Assembly (NCBI GenBank): GCA_943735955.1
Contig: OX030970.1
Coordinates: 4,685,869-4,749,868, forward strand
DNA from: Piscicola geometra
Taxonomy: Eukaryota; Annelida; Clitellata; Hirudinida; Piscicolidae
Reading direction: 5' to 3'
Length of the DNA: 64,000 bases
The translations under genes and the position numbers were made by a program. How positions within the stretch are numbered: position 1 is the stretch's first letter; every line of letters starts with the position of its first letter. Positions 37,828-64,000 of this stretch are shown here, piece after piece. Below the pieces are notes generated by a model. The model did not search any database. It saw nothing but the letters and a program-made list of their open reading frames with translations, and had not been told where the DNA came from.

Positions 37828-39559
37828 ATTGCCATGATTCAAATGTAAAGTCATCATTGCAAGGAATTCTTCTAGATACTTGTTAATTTAAATTATCTAA
37901 AATGAACGCTTTTAAAAATTTTTGGTTATTAATTTCTAGACTGTTGGAAAAGGATGATAGCAAGGTATTTAAAAACTTTTAATGATTTAAACATCGTTCT
38001 TAGAAAAGAATTAAAAGTATTTTAGAAAGCGACTTTTGTTATTTTGGGCGCTACAAAGGTAGATGTGTTAGAAATTATCACTGTAGACGAAATTCCCGGG
38101 TTTATCCCGGTCATTCCAACTAGCCTCTATCACAGAAGACGAAATTCTTGAATTTTCCCGGTCATTTCTTATCACCAGAATGTATTAAGAATGTCATGGA
38201 AGCTCTGCACATTCAGTAAACACGTGAGAATCGGCTTCTTTGCGAAAAAATTGGATGTTTAAAAGTGTGGTTAAGTTCAAACGTCTTAATTAAATGGATT
38301 CTTTAAAGTTTTTTTCCCAATTTTTAATTATTTTTAAGATGTCCTTGAGTGTCATTGTTGCCGTTTTGTGTCGTCAAAACTAACGATTTAAGAGGCAAAA
38401 ATTTAATCGAAAGATATTTTTAACCTTAGGTGTATCGGCTCAAAGAAAAACACAGTGGTCATAAAAACTACACTTTTTAAGCACATTAATACATTGTCCA
38501 TGAAAATACGAGGTATTACATAAAGTTAGAATACATCTCGTCAGTTTTCGGCAGGTAGATATACATTTACTCAGACGTTAACAATGAGAAGGTAGTGCTT
38601 ATAAAGGTAGGTGAAGCAGGAGGCTCACTGAATTGGTCTTTAAATTCCCTTTTAGGACGTTCAGACTGTGCAATGTTTATGGGAAGAGTTGTTTTCTCGG
38701 CAATAACTAGGGTAGTGTTGTTGTGTTGGTTGAGGATATAGTGAAGTGATGGTTGCGTAAGTAGTATTTGCAGTCGTAGATTTGAGAATAGTTGCATTGA
38801 AAGTTTGCCTGAACTTGGAACAAAAACTTTTTAAGTTCAGAAGAGTTTTTCATCTTATTAAAACATCACATAATTTAAATCGGTAAGTTAAACATTTATA
38901 TTCTGTATATTTTTGGATGTACCAATTACACTAACATTTACTTAAACGGTTTTTATTTTAAAATAGGAGTAAAAAGCATCTATTAAAAATTATATTTAAT
39001 ATAGGGATAATATTTGAATTAATTTACTTGATTTAAAACTTTATTTTTTTAATGTATATTGAAGTGTAATAATAGTGCAAATATCTTTGAAACAATATTT
39101 TTAGTGCATTTACCAGTTTGTTTAAAATATTTCTTTATTCGGTGATTTTTGCATAAATAAAAAAAAATAACAAAAGTTTTCAAACTACAGATTTGTTATG
39201 AAAATCTGCTTATGGGTTAAATGAACGCAGGACCTTTTTTAAACAGTTAAAAACAGTGAAAGTGCAGTATATGTCTGTCAATAAACATTAAACATACCCT
39301 CCAAAAGCCAGCATCCAGTGGAAATGGCAGATTTTCATTTGGAATCCTAAAAAGAAAAAGCTAGAAAAACACTTGGAGGCTGACAGAGTGAAAGAACGGG
39401 GAAGCAGCTGAAAAGACTCGTCCAGGACTAGCATGCCTGGTAGAAGCTGGAAGGCTGCCATTCCAAGACGGGACAACAGGCGAGGATTGATAGATGGTGC
39501 TATTAGAGCTATAATGTATTAGAGCATTATTGTAGTGGTGTATAATCTAAACGGGCTTC

Positions 39560-39665
39560 TATGCCACTTGGGTTGTAAATTTTTCAATACGAGTTTATGG
39601 GTTACTAGGACATCGGTTGCACTCAAATCTACTGCTATTAACCGTTGCTCAAGCCGAAAGTCGCT
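39560..39665. repeat. Inverted copy of the interspersed repeat at 1.4 kb
   Basis: Shares the reverse complement of the 1385-1515 core (TTATGGGTTACTAGGACATC). The flanks differ, as expected for independent insertions. Confidence 0.55.
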
Positions 39666-40779
39666 ACACACGCGGCTCTCTTTCACTCAAGAATATAACT
39701 ATTCCCAAGAAAAAATAAATAAAATGGCTATACGCCACTATAATAATGCTCGTCATTATTATTTATTATTATTACCATTATTATTTTTTAATGTTATTCC
39801 CCCAATGACCCATCCATTCTCCTTGTGCATTGGAGATCTAGAGAAAATTAAAGACTTCTCGATTAATTGTATTTGTGTTTTCACTAACTTTATAACACGT
39901 TCTCTTCAAACGTTTCTCAACACTTTGTTTAAATATTCATTCATTTAATTCTCCACTCATGATAATCTTAATTCCTCAATGCATCTGCCTGGAGCAGGGT
40001 TGATTCTCAAGGTTTCATAGAGCTTTCTCGTTACACATACCCGATAATGCCCTACGAAATCCTGAGGACACACCACCCACTTCAATAGTCTAAGTATTCT
40101 TTGTTTCTTACACCAAGTTTTTCTCATTGTTACTTTAACGAGGCCATTTCAAGATGTTTTCTGGGCGGGTCGAAGCATGCTTGGAAGGTCACAAGTCGAC
40201 ACATCCGAACGGAGAATATAATGAAGAATATTTAAGAATATTGAAAATAACATTTTTTTATTTAAATCAAACAGTAAAAATATTATTTAAAAATTCAATT
40301 TGAGTGTTTTTTTTTCTTTTGAGAATCTTCAATGAAAATCCAGTAACTGAAATTGTGAAATAAGGTATATTTTCTCCAATAAAAAATAAAAAGTTATTAA
40401 TACAAAAAAAATATTTTTTTATTAATCCAAATGACCTTAACCTATTTAAAATAAACTCATATGAAAAGCGATTTTGGAAGTGTATGCTTCAATATTTCCA
40501 TTTAATTTAAGTGACATAATAACGTGGATTTATCACTTTATGCATATTTTAGTGAAATTAATATTATAATTATTTTTCTAATAAACTATAATATGACGCG
40601 AATCATACAAGGTATTGCAAGGCGTTGAGATTACCAATGGAAAATCTTTTTATTTAATATATTACAATTATATTGTAGTCTATTATGAAAATAGTTATAA
40701 TATTATTTATGAAAAGCACACACCAGTTGTGGAAGAACTTGTTCAAAATGGTGTAGTGTTGCCGTGTGCTTTCCTTCCT

Positions 40780-41110
40780 CCTGATGATGATGGTGATGAT
40801 GACGGTGAAAATGATTATGATAATTATATTGATGATGATGGCGGTGATGATGATGATGATGATGATAATGGTCTTATGATGATACTAAATATGATGAAGA
40901 TGATGATGTTAACAATTTTGGATATTGGTTCGTAAGGTCATCACCTTGGCAACGAGTAGCACCCTCACAAGAGCCTCTGAGGTGACAATTGAACATATAT
41001 AAATTATAAAGGTATAAGCTATAATCTTTTCATCATCATCATCATCATCATCATTATCATCATTAGTCTCATCGTCATTGACATCATCTTTAGCATCATC
41101 ATCATTAATT
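40780..41110. repeat. GAT/CAT trinucleotide microsatellites
   Basis: A GATGAT-rich tract at 40780-40910 faces a CATCAT-rich tract at 41030-41110, together forming an imperfect inverted pair. Confidence 0.8.
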
Positions 41111-42891
41111 TTATCAAACTTATAACTACAATCAACTTTTACAAATACGTCAAAATCATCCTGCTTTGTGTTATGCAGGCTGAATTACCCCTCTCAAATG
41201 GTGAGACTTTTCTTTCCTCAAATCACTTTTGCACGCAAAGACGTATTCCAAACGAAAAATCTTCCCAAGCGCCTCCAGCCCTACCGAAGCATTCCTTCCC
41301 ACATCTTTTGGTCTTCCTGCCTTATTGCATTAAAAACCACCGGATTAGGGATCAAATAGACATTGGACGAAAGAGCCCTTAAAGAGAGACTCTACCCCTA
41401 ACTCTAACCTTACTTTTACTCTAACCAGAGGTCTTATTTTCTTAAGGGCTCTTTTTTGAGATCTATATCGTAAGTTTTTGTTAAGGTCTATTTCGGACCA
41501 GTTCTCTCTCACGGTTCATCTAACCGGGGGTTCACAAAGTTGTTAAACTGATTCACTTTTTGGATTTTCTTTCGACCATTTTGAGATGACACATGATGCT
41601 TGGCTTTGATACTGCCTCCTAAATACTGTTGGCTTTCTACGTATTCATAGCCTGGTCTCAAAGGTTTGCAGCATTGAGGTACAAATGTAAAAAGTGAAAC
41701 AAACTTTAGAATGACGGAAAAGATGTTAAACAATGAGTAGAGAATAAATTTGACGGAGCTTGTCTTCCTCATACTTACAGAGAGTGAAAGTGGCGAGCTT
41801 ACAAGCGTCTTCAGCAAAAGGAACTTCACCAAGACGCCAGAACTCTGGAACAACTTCAAGCTTATCATTTTACGCCATGATTTACCATTTCAGTACATTG
41901 ATTGCCTTACTCTCAAAGTTATTTTCCAGATCATTAAAAAATGAGATAGAAAATCTTTTAGGCAGGATGCATCTTCCATAGTGTCACACATTTTTCTAAT
42001 TTAATTTAATATCCTTTTTTAATTTATAAATATGATAATTTATTAATGTTAATAATCTTTGAAAAATGAAAATACTATAGTTGTTCACCAGAAACAAATG
42101 ATTGCACAAGAGTGGAACAGAGCTGGCATTGAGTAAGTGGTACTGCAAAAGAATTTTTTTTATTGAGATAAAAATTTTATTTCAAGATTTTTATTTGAGA
42201 ATAATTAAATATTGAAAGTAAATTTTTATTCGAATTGTTCCATATTTTTAAAACCCTCATAAAAAATTTTATATAAAAAATGGATATAAACATTTAGTTT
42301 TCCTGTCCTTGAAATTGTTCTCTAAGATCTCAGTTACTAACTCCTGTTGGGATGAAATGGATGAATATTACAAATGGAAGTGGTCTTTTCCTAAAGTTTA
42401 AAACAAGTTAAGTTTAGTTAGTAATAGTAGAAAGTTTCTAGTAAAAACTAAGCCAATAAATTTTATTGAATAAAAGTTTTATTTATTTATTATAAAACTC
42501 AGTAATTTTGGAATACAAGAGTTTTTGAAAAAACTTAGAAGATTTGATCCCTGGACTTTCAAATCATATTTTGTCAATTTAATTATTTCAATCTTAATAA
42601 CTAAGACAACTTTTGAACTAAATGAGTCTTATTATCAGAGTCTGATTTGGACCCATGTGTTAGAAGAAACATAATATTGAATTGAACCTTTGTGAAATAA
42701 TTTTCAGTTTCTGAATTCATTTATGCAAAATAGTTTTTAGTTCAGAGCTGCTTCAATGAAATATTATAAAGATAACAATTTAAATTAAAATTATAATTTT
42801 GTCCGATTTTAAAAAGTACCAAAAGTGAACTCACGAAATAATTTATCAAAGATTATATAATGCTTCATTTCTGTCATTAAGAGACTCCAAA

Positions 42892-44524
42892 ATGAACAAG
42901 ATTTTATTTAAAACGCCGAAAAGATTAATTTCAGTAAGATTTTCGCATTTCAGAGCAAAAGAGCAGCGAACCAGGGAACTATTAGACACAATATTGAGGG
43001 TGGACCATGCAGGCGAGAGTGGCGCAGTGAGAATCTATGAAGGTCAACTGAGGGTTCTGGGAGGCTCTAGTTCAGCAAGATGCATACAGGTTTAGTTGGA
43101 ATCAATGGGCTTTAAATACGTAGTTTTTAGAGGTTATACTATAACTGTTATAGCTTCTTTCACACTATTCCACCCTTTAGCTTTGTAATTCTCGGTTTAT
43201 AACACACTTCTATCTCAGGAAATGAAAGAAGGAGAGGAGGGGCATTTAAAACAAATTGAAGCTTTAATGCTCACAAATAGAGCCCGTCCATCTCTCTTGC
43301 TTCCTCTCTTCAACACTGCTGCATATGCTCTTGGTAACTTTGTAACTGTTTTGGTTTTCATTAATGGATAATTTATTAAATATCTCTTTATTACGTGAGA
43401 TCATTGAACAATTTTTGAATCTTAAACATTTTTCACATTGTTTCCCTTCATTATCATGCTTCACATATTATTTTTTATTTACTTTATTCTTTTTTCACAC
43501 TACTTCTACACTGATTGTGAAATGTTAAAGAACATAAGCTATTTTCCAAGTTGCACATTTTTATGTACTAGTTGCAAATCCATCACTACCCTAACTTCAT
43601 CATCATTACAGTAGTAACTAGCACTATCATCTAGAATGCTATCATTATCATCATCATCATCACTACCACCATCATCATCATCATCACAGGGGTAACAACA
43701 GCCTTGATGGGTACTAGGGCTGCTATGGCTTGCACTGTGGCAGTGGAAACTGTCATCGGAGAACATTATGACAAGTCAGTGATGGTGATGATGATGATTA
43801 TGGTTATAATTATGATGATGATGATGACGATGGTGATGATGATGGAAAGGGGTGGTGATGATGAAGAAGAAGATGATGGTTCTACACTGATTGTTGCAGT
43901 TGTTAAAAATTGTTTTTCAATATTTTGATTAAATAATAATTTTAATAGTTTTATTTAATTAATTCTGATTAATGGTTTTAAAATATCAATTGTTTATGAT
44001 TTCAATTTATTTCAAATTGTGTTAATTTTTATTCATATTTTTGAAAACAGTCAAATGAGGAGTCTATTGAAGGATGCAAAGAACAGTCCCGAAAAACACG
44101 AAAAACTTATACAAGTTAAACTTCGTTTTGTATTTTTTTATCCTTTTTGTTTATAAAAATAGATATCTCTTTATGAAAAATAGTCGAATAATCATTTAAA
44201 ATGGTCATTTTAATATTTTAAAAGTTTTAAAAAACCATTAAATGATAAAAATGACGTTTGGCTTCAGTTGCTAGGGAAACTACGCGATGAAGAGCTCGAG
44301 CATTTGGACACTGGTTTGGAAAATGAGGCAGAAAAGGTTTGATATGATGTTTTGTGATAATAAATTTAAAAAAAGAAAAAAAATAGTTATGATGATGATG
44401 ATGATGATGAAGAGGAAGATGATGATGATGATGATGATCCACACAGGCGCCTCTGTACGAAGCCTTGTCTTCCGCCATAAAGACTGGCTGCAGGGCGTCC
44501 ATATGGCTGGCTGAGCGCATTTGA
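42892..44524 (+). CDS. COQ7: 5-demethoxyubiquinone hydroxylase, mitochondrial (COQ7/CLK-1)
   Basis: Six exons with consistent phases: 42892-43089, 43219-43333, 43690-43774, 44051-44114, 44268-44336, 44447-44524, encoding 202 residues, close to the usual length. COQ7 hydroxylates demethoxyubiquinol in the penultimate step of ubiquinone synthesis at the inner mitochondrial membrane. The di-iron ligands are all present: E42 (DHAGESGA), E72 and H75 (EGEEGHL), E124 (ACTVAVE), E163 and H166 (RDEELEH). The basic N-terminus (KTPKRLISVRFSHF) fits a mitochondrial targeting peptide. The protein ends at IWLAERI, like other COQ7s. GAT/CAT microsatellites lie directly against the exon 3 acceptor, the exon 3 donor and the exon 6 acceptor. 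The gene looks intact. Confidence 0.97.
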
Positions 44525-44558
44525 ATTTAGCCGTCAATGAGAATTATGTTTTTTTATG

Positions 44559-44564
44559 AATAAA
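44559..44564 (+). terminator. COQ7 polyadenylation signal
   Basis: AATAAA 35 nt after the COQ7 stop codon, with further AATAAA copies just downstream. Confidence 0.7.
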
Positions 44565-44569
44565 AAATA

Positions 44570-45542
44570 AAATAAAAGAAAAATCAGGTTTTTTAATTAA
44601 ATCATGTTCGATTAACGCAAATAAAATTATTAATAAAAGTTACGCTCCTTTATTTAAGATTATTTTGTTTTTAGAATCGTGATACAGAATATAAGATATG
44701 AGACATCGCTGTAATCAAATATCTTCTACTTGTGATGGAGCTATAATATAGCTGCTATATGGAGACTAAGTGCTTCCGAGATAAAGAAATTATTGATTTG
44801 AAAAATAGTTTTTATTGGACATTTAAAGTTTTACAATTGTCTTTTCAAATGATTGCTAGTGCATAATTAATTAGTAAAGACGAATAATCTACGTTGGATT
44901 ATAATCTTCTAATAAACATAATTATTCATGTGTTGCATCCTCCATCACGCCCAATGACTCGTCCCTTCTTCAACGACCTGAGACAAGGTCAGGTAGTATT
45001 CCGAGCCCATCAGCTCACAAATAAACTCACCGTTTTTCTGAAAATTTTATTTTGCTTAATCATTTTGTATCGATTTATTTCTTGTTTAAATATTTAAATG
45101 TCGATTGATATGATTAACTCAGCTTTGAGTTCGAGGCTTTTACGCCAAAGTATTTCATATCTCGAATGACTTTTTAAAAAGAATGTTCGAGAACAAGTTG
45201 TAGCAATGAATGAATTTAATGTAGCGCTTTTTCAGAGCACTTGACTCTGATGCACCTTTCTGAGGTTGAAGGAGGTGCAGATGTTGTTTCTTAGACACAC
45301 CCAACTGCAGTACAAGGCGCTTTGGTGGCTGTTCACTTCAACCCACAAAACCGATCCATTTATCCATGTACCTTCGAGCTTTTTGTTAAACTGCTTAGAT
45401 GCTGCAACTATGGTGAATGTATTTAATAAAAAGCGTTTCAATTGGATTTCATAATAAAATCAAATAGAAACGCATTTCAGAATTAAATATATTCAATTGA
45501 AATTAATTAATTTTTTAATTATTTAAAAAACTCGTTTATCGA
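44570..45542. other. Intergenic spacer between COQ7 and the lectin gene
   Basis: The two genes are convergent. Possible degenerate GCGCT-type repeat tail at 45213-45245; otherwise nothing recognised. 3' UTRs of both genes probably lie here. Confidence 0.4.
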
Positions 45543-46437
45543 CTAACTTTTTAGAGTTTTTGGCTTTTTGCAAATCAGTCCGAAGAGAAAACTACATCTT
45601 TTATCCCTCCATCTATTTCCAGTCAAACGCACACAGCATTGGTCGTTACCAGGGTAAGCGACATCCCAAAACATTTCCAGCATGGGACTTCCATCCAAAA
45701 AGTACGTTTCTCCCATCACTAAACACTCCTTCTTGTAGACGCCCAGCCAAAACTCCCGGCCCCGTAGTTTTGAATCAGACCTGCATTCAAACAAGCTAGG
45801 TATTTTAGAGATTGAAAATGGGTCAATTTAAGGAACAAAACACTAAGTTCTAACTAATTTCAGAATCAGAATAGTGGTAAAATTTCATTTCAAATTTGTA
45901 AAATTTCTTTTAAAGAAGATTCTATTACTTCCCTTAATTGTTTATAATTCAGAGCTGCTTCAATGAAATTATATAAGAAACAAAACTCAATATTTAATTT
46001 ATAACTTCCCATAAAAACCCATTTGTTACAAACTGCGAATGGTTCGAGAGCATGTCGATCTCCTGGTCAGAGGTCGTCGACGCCAGTTGGCCTCCAAACT
46101 TTCTGCAGTGCGACGAGGCGCTGAAGTAGTCGTAGGATTGTGCGTCAAAGAGGTAGTAGAAAGAACCCCTGTCTATCCAATCGGGTCCGGGAACCGCTTC
46201 TTGAATACCTTGACTTTTTGCTGGTTGTTAAATAAATTTGATGAAAATTATTTAAATGATTTTTTAAAATTATAAGTTTTAAATATTTATAACTTGAATA
46301 CAATAATAAAATGTAAAAAGTTAAATTAAGTGGAAGAATGAAAGTTGAAGACCATCGCTTGGGTCATCAAAGTAGACGGTGAGAGAAGAGAGTGCAGATG
46401 AGAAAATATAGAGGTACAGACATGCCAGCAAGTACAT
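45543..46437 (-). CDS. Secreted single-domain C-type lectin
   Basis: Exons 46437-46353, 46208-46019 and 45795-45543 join in phase to 175 residues. Exon 1 encodes a signal peptide (MYLLACLYLYIFSSALSS). The remainder is one C-type lectin-like domain: YYLFDAQSYDYFSASSHCRK, GGQLAS, FWLGVYKKE, then DGSPMLEMFWDVAYP, CCVRLTGNRWRD and a final C-x8-C at KRCSFLFGLICKK. The canonical calcium/sugar motifs EPN or QPD and WND are not evident, so carbohydrate binding is uncertain. The exon 2 donor at 46018 was chosen because it keeps phase; an alternative donor about 9 nt upstream in the transcript does not. A TATATAAA lies about 65 nt before the ATG. Confidence 0.85.
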
Positions 46438-46501
46438 GCTAACTAAGTGTCAAGTCTTCCAACTTTTATCCACGACCTAACTTGAAACAAGCTTGCCAGG
46501 G

Positions 46502-46509
46502 TTTATATA
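46502..46509 (-). promoter_or_regulatory. Putative TATA box of the C-type lectin gene
   Basis: TATATAAA on the minus strand, 65 nt upstream of the ATG at 46437, leaving room for a short 5' UTR. Confidence 0.5.
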
Positions 46510-47536
46510 CACAAACCAAAAAAGAGTTGGAAAGCTGAAGATTCATGGATCAATTGTTTCGAAAAGACGACATCTCTGTCGGCATCTTCCAAGCATTGTT
46601 TTTCTTTCTTATTAATGCTTTTATTCAAAAGGCATGATTGTCTTGAAAATTGGTCGGCATTATTATTAGAATTACGAAACAAAATTAATCATTGAATGAA
46701 TACAAAATAAATTATACAAAAATTGAGTGGTCACGAAAGCTAATGTAAGGAACAAATATTTCAGATTTTTTCTCGCTTGGTTCTTCATACAAAGAAAGTC
46801 ACTTAAGAAGTCATTACTTTAATTGTCTCTGAGTCTTTTTTTCATTAAAATTTTTTTTACATTCATGTCAGATTATTCTGGAAACAATGCATGCACTTAC
46901 GAATGGTATTTAGGTATGTTATCTCATGGATCTTGAAGACGCTATTGTTTTATATTACCGAAAAAACGTATGAATAAATTGCATTTTTAAGTGTATAATA
47001 ATATCTTACTAAAAAATCCACACTTGAAAAAGCACCCTTAAAAAATCTCATTAAAAAATATTCGCCCTAAAAAATTAATAGATTTAATCAACCAATGCAT
47101 GCTCGCTTTCACTCACTTCGGAAAAAACCATTTTTATAAAAAAAATTGAAACGTTTTTTTGAAAACTTTGGCAAATTGTAAAACATTTTGTATAGTAAAT
47201 AATTATAAATAAATCATAGATTTTATAATCAACTTAAAGGTCTGATGAAAAAATGTGACATTCAACTTGAGAATACAGATATCTGTTAAGGTCAATTTTG
47301 CCCGTCTCTGGCATACATCGGACCATCAAGCGCTATTTTATTCATTTTTTCAGCATTAAATCTTAATTTTAAAGGCTAGTGCGGTTTAAACGTTGAGTTT
47401 TTTTGTGAAAAAGCTCGAAACCATCGAGACACGTCACCAGGCAGCGTGGAAAGTTCTCGCACTTCCAAACAATTAACTTCCACAATTCTGCTGTCACGAT
47501 CTCTGCATAGCTTAGCAACTGTTTTTCATTTTCATT
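46510..47536. other. Intergenic spacer
   Basis: AT-rich sequence between the lectin promoter and a SINE. No gene recognised. Confidence 0.4.
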
Positions 47537-47748
47537 TGGGGAGCAGGGATGGCTTAGATGGTAGACGTCAGACTCCCAACTCAAGGTTTGCCAGTTCGAA
47601 TCCCTGATAAGCAACCGTGAACTATCATTTACCTAGTGTAAATGATGCGGTGTTTGCGACGTATGCATTGAGAGATGTGTACGTCGTGTGGAGTGGCGTC
47701 TCTGGCGCATAAGAACCATTGTAACATGGACTGCCTCTGTCGATTATT
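47537..47748 (+). mobile_element. tRNA-derived SINE, subfamily A
   Basis: Head GGGATGGCTTAGATGGTAG, B box AGTTCGAATCC, then body AGCAACCGTGAACTATC and TGCGGTGTTTGCGACGTATG. The 3' end is shorter than at 4107. Confidence 0.85.
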
Positions 47749-48002
47749 ATCATTACTAGGACATGCCAAAAAATTTTCTTAATTAAAACTTAATTTTTTA
47801 AAAATCTAATTTTTAAATTAAAAAAACGGTTCTATGAACATTTGGGCTAACCCAATAGCGATGGTCTGGTGGTGGTCTGATTAATGACCAATGTTTGAAG
47901 GAATTGAACCACCATGACTCAAAAGAGGCTTTATTCAATCAGATGTGAAAATCGCCATATTTGTTTAAAACGTTATTTTAAATAACCGTAATAAAAGAGC
48001 AA

Positions 48003-48005
<3 letters not shown>

Positions 48006-48090
<85 letters not shown>
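48006..48090. repeat. (TAG)n microsatellite
   Basis: About 28 copies of a TAG/GTA trinucleotide. Confidence 0.95.
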
Positions 48091-48091
<1 letters not shown>

Positions 48092-48179
48092 AGATTCATG
48101 ATACGGATGATCAAAACAGGAAAAGTTAGTAAGATAAATGCGAAATTTACAATATAGCATAAAAATAATTCCAAATAAA

Positions 48180-48326
<147 letters not shown>

Positions 48327-48714
48327 TGTGAAAACGCCAAGAGAATATCTGGCAGGCGCGACCTTCCAGCGGTGGTCGCTCAATGGAGAGTTGCATGGTG
48401 GGCCTGACTTGCTTCCCAGAGGCGATTTGATTGCCCGCCAAAGGTTCAGACAACAGCTGATGCACAGTTTTTCGCCTGAATCACCCGAGGTCTAATATTG
48501 TTGAATAAATGGAGGGTTGGTGAATTGGATGATGATTTGATGTGGTTTAATTCAACTTGAAAAAGATGCATTGAATCAAATCAATGACGCTCTCTATTCA
48601 CCTCAGTCGTTATAAACTGTTCATAGTTCGCAAAAGAGCCTGAAAATAATTTGCGCCAAAAGCTTGTGTGCAAGGAAGCAGAAGAAATAAATGTGATTTG
48701 ATTGTGAATGGAAA

Positions 48715-48975
48715 GATAATGGTGATAGTGAAATAATGATGATGGTGGAAGAATAATGATGATGATGATGGAAGGATGTTTATGATGATGATGATGATGG
48801 AAGGGTGATGATGATGATGATGGAAGGATGATGATGATGATGATGGAAGGATGATGATGATGATGATGGAAGGATGATGGAAGGATAATGATGATGATGA
48901 TGATGGAAGGGTGATGATGATGATGATGATGATGGAAGGGTGATGATGATGATGATGGATAGAAAATGATGATGG
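48715..48975. repeat. GATGATGATGGAAGG minisatellite
   Basis: GAT runs punctuated by GGAAGG, repeated about ten times with variable GAT number. It lies 3' of the Su(H) stop codon. Confidence 0.85.
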
Positions 48976-49676
48976 TGGAAAGATGATATGGTGGAGAATG
49001 TGAACATTTTTGAACGATTTCGATTAAAAATCGTCAATGAAATGTAAATAAAACAGAACAAAAAACTACGAAACAATGCATGTTCGATGATGATAATGAT
49101 GTGGTAATGGTGATGATAATGATGAAACGGAAAAGCTTCTTTATAATATCATCACTATCACAGACGCCGGTAGAGCACAATGATGTCATAATGGTGAAAT
49201 GATCTTTCAATGGCCGTTTGAAATGGAGTATATAGTTGTGTATAAGTCATTTATTAATCATGTATTAATCATTTAATTATTATTATTATATATAAATAAT
49301 TTGCTTATCATTTTTAATCATGAAAAGCGATGAAATAATCATGACGTCACGGTTCTTGGCGAATATAGACAACTTGGCATCAAGCCCACATCCTAGAACA
49401 GTCTTTCATCAAATGGCTTAAGCTTTCAACTATGACTTATGGTGGTGGCTTATTACAAAAAGATATTTATAACAGCTATATAATATCCTTTTTGTGATAT
49501 AGTTATTTTATTTGTTTATTTATTTATTATCATCATCATCATGAATAAGAAAGTTTAATATAATAATGATAATTATTATAAATAATTATATTATTATTAT
49601 TAAGTTAATTAATTCAATTCTTGGTGTTGTCAATGTATGCATTATTCCATTGCCGGTGAGCATGTAGATGGAAGAC
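48976..49676. other. 3' flank of the Su(H)/RBPJ gene
   Basis: Probable 3' UTR and flank on the minus strand. AATAAA motifs occur on the minus strand near 49513-49530, about 150 nt after the stop codon. No other gene recognised. Confidence 0.45.
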
Positions 49677-63834
<14,158 letters not shown>

Positions 63835-64000
63835 CTGCAGTGAGGTATTGTTGCAGTCGAGATAACTAAACACTCGAATGTGGATAGGCAAACAATGCAT
63901 GTAGGTAAGTACTGTCTACGTAGTGTTGTCCATTTTTTTATATGCATCTCAACTAAAAATCAGGAATGCAAAATGAACTCCTGTAGAATTTCGAAAACCA

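Larger units (their letters stand above)
37828..42891. other. Gene-poor intergenic region
   Basis: Contains a twice-occurring GACGAAATTC/CCCGGTCATT motif at 38068-38170, an inverted copy of the 1.4-kb repeat at about 39560-39665, GAT/CAT microsatellites at 40780-40910 and 41030-41110, and a few unrecognised frames (38797-38567 minus; 41868-41509 minus). No gene is supported. Confidence 0.4.

Noticed and set aside
38567..38797. 76-codon minus-strand frame with Pro/Ser-rich end
   Set aside because: Alternative frames over the same stretch look equally protein-like and nothing matches a known family.
41509..41868. 119-codon minus-strand frame
   Set aside because: The C-terminal half looks protein-like, but there is no recognisable family, no partner exon and the N-terminal half is AT-driven.

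Overview
The window is genomic DNA from an invertebrate bilaterian animal. Genes are split by GT-AG introns, and the recognisable proteins are animal-specific: a presynaptic active-zone scaffold, Suppressor of Hairless/RBPJ, COQ7, a CYB561D-type cytochrome b561 and a C-type lectin. tRNA-derived SINEs, LINE fragments, cut-and-paste transposon remnants and long AT-rich or microsatellite tracts fill the space between and inside them. Short degenerate CCCTAA runs fit a TTAGGG-type telomere lineage. A marine lophotrochozoan-like animal is plausible, but the phylum cannot be fixed from this sequence alone.

Layout. (1) 453-12575, minus: a very large active-zone scaffold of the Fife/Piccolo/RIM family. 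Twelve coding exons join with consistent phases and the gene runs off the left edge. It encodes a RIM-type Rab-binding helix, an eight-cysteine zinc finger and a Piccolo/Fife-like PDZ domain separated by long disordered stretches. (2) 12.6-23.4 kb: gene-poor, with a 13-bp minisatellite, hAT and pogo-type transposase remnants and a 3-kb AT-rich satellite. (3) 23440-24086, plus: a compact TATA-driven gene for a small secreted protein with two six-cysteine repeats. (4) 24.6-32.6 kb: SINEs, LINE pieces, a (GTA)n array, a TA-flanked MITE and a broken Merlin/ISXO2-type transposase gene with introns. (5) 33640-34806, minus: CYB561D-like transmembrane reductase. (6) 34.8-42.8 kb: SINEs and one perfect 20-bp minisatellite, otherwise nothing recognised. 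(7) 42892-44524, plus: complete six-exon COQ7. (8) 45543-46437, minus: secreted single-domain C-type lectin. (9) 49677 to beyond 63834, minus: RBPJ/Su(H), fourteen coding exons seen, the 5' end outside the window.

The genes are functionally unrelated neighbours: synaptic scaffold, secreted peptide, membrane redox enzyme, ubiquinone synthesis, lectin and Notch transcription factor. The most unusual structure is in the Su(H) introns. They hold a family of foldback elements built from a 16-bp GACTTTTTATCC motif, two hAT-type MITEs with perfect 8-bp target-site duplications, and microsatellites that begin at the splice donors. A GAT-type microsatellite also reaches the final coding exon and gives the protein an Asp/Gly/Glu-rich tail.

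Exon boundaries were placed by hand from splice consensus, reading-frame phase and family similarity. They are models, not transcript-verified.
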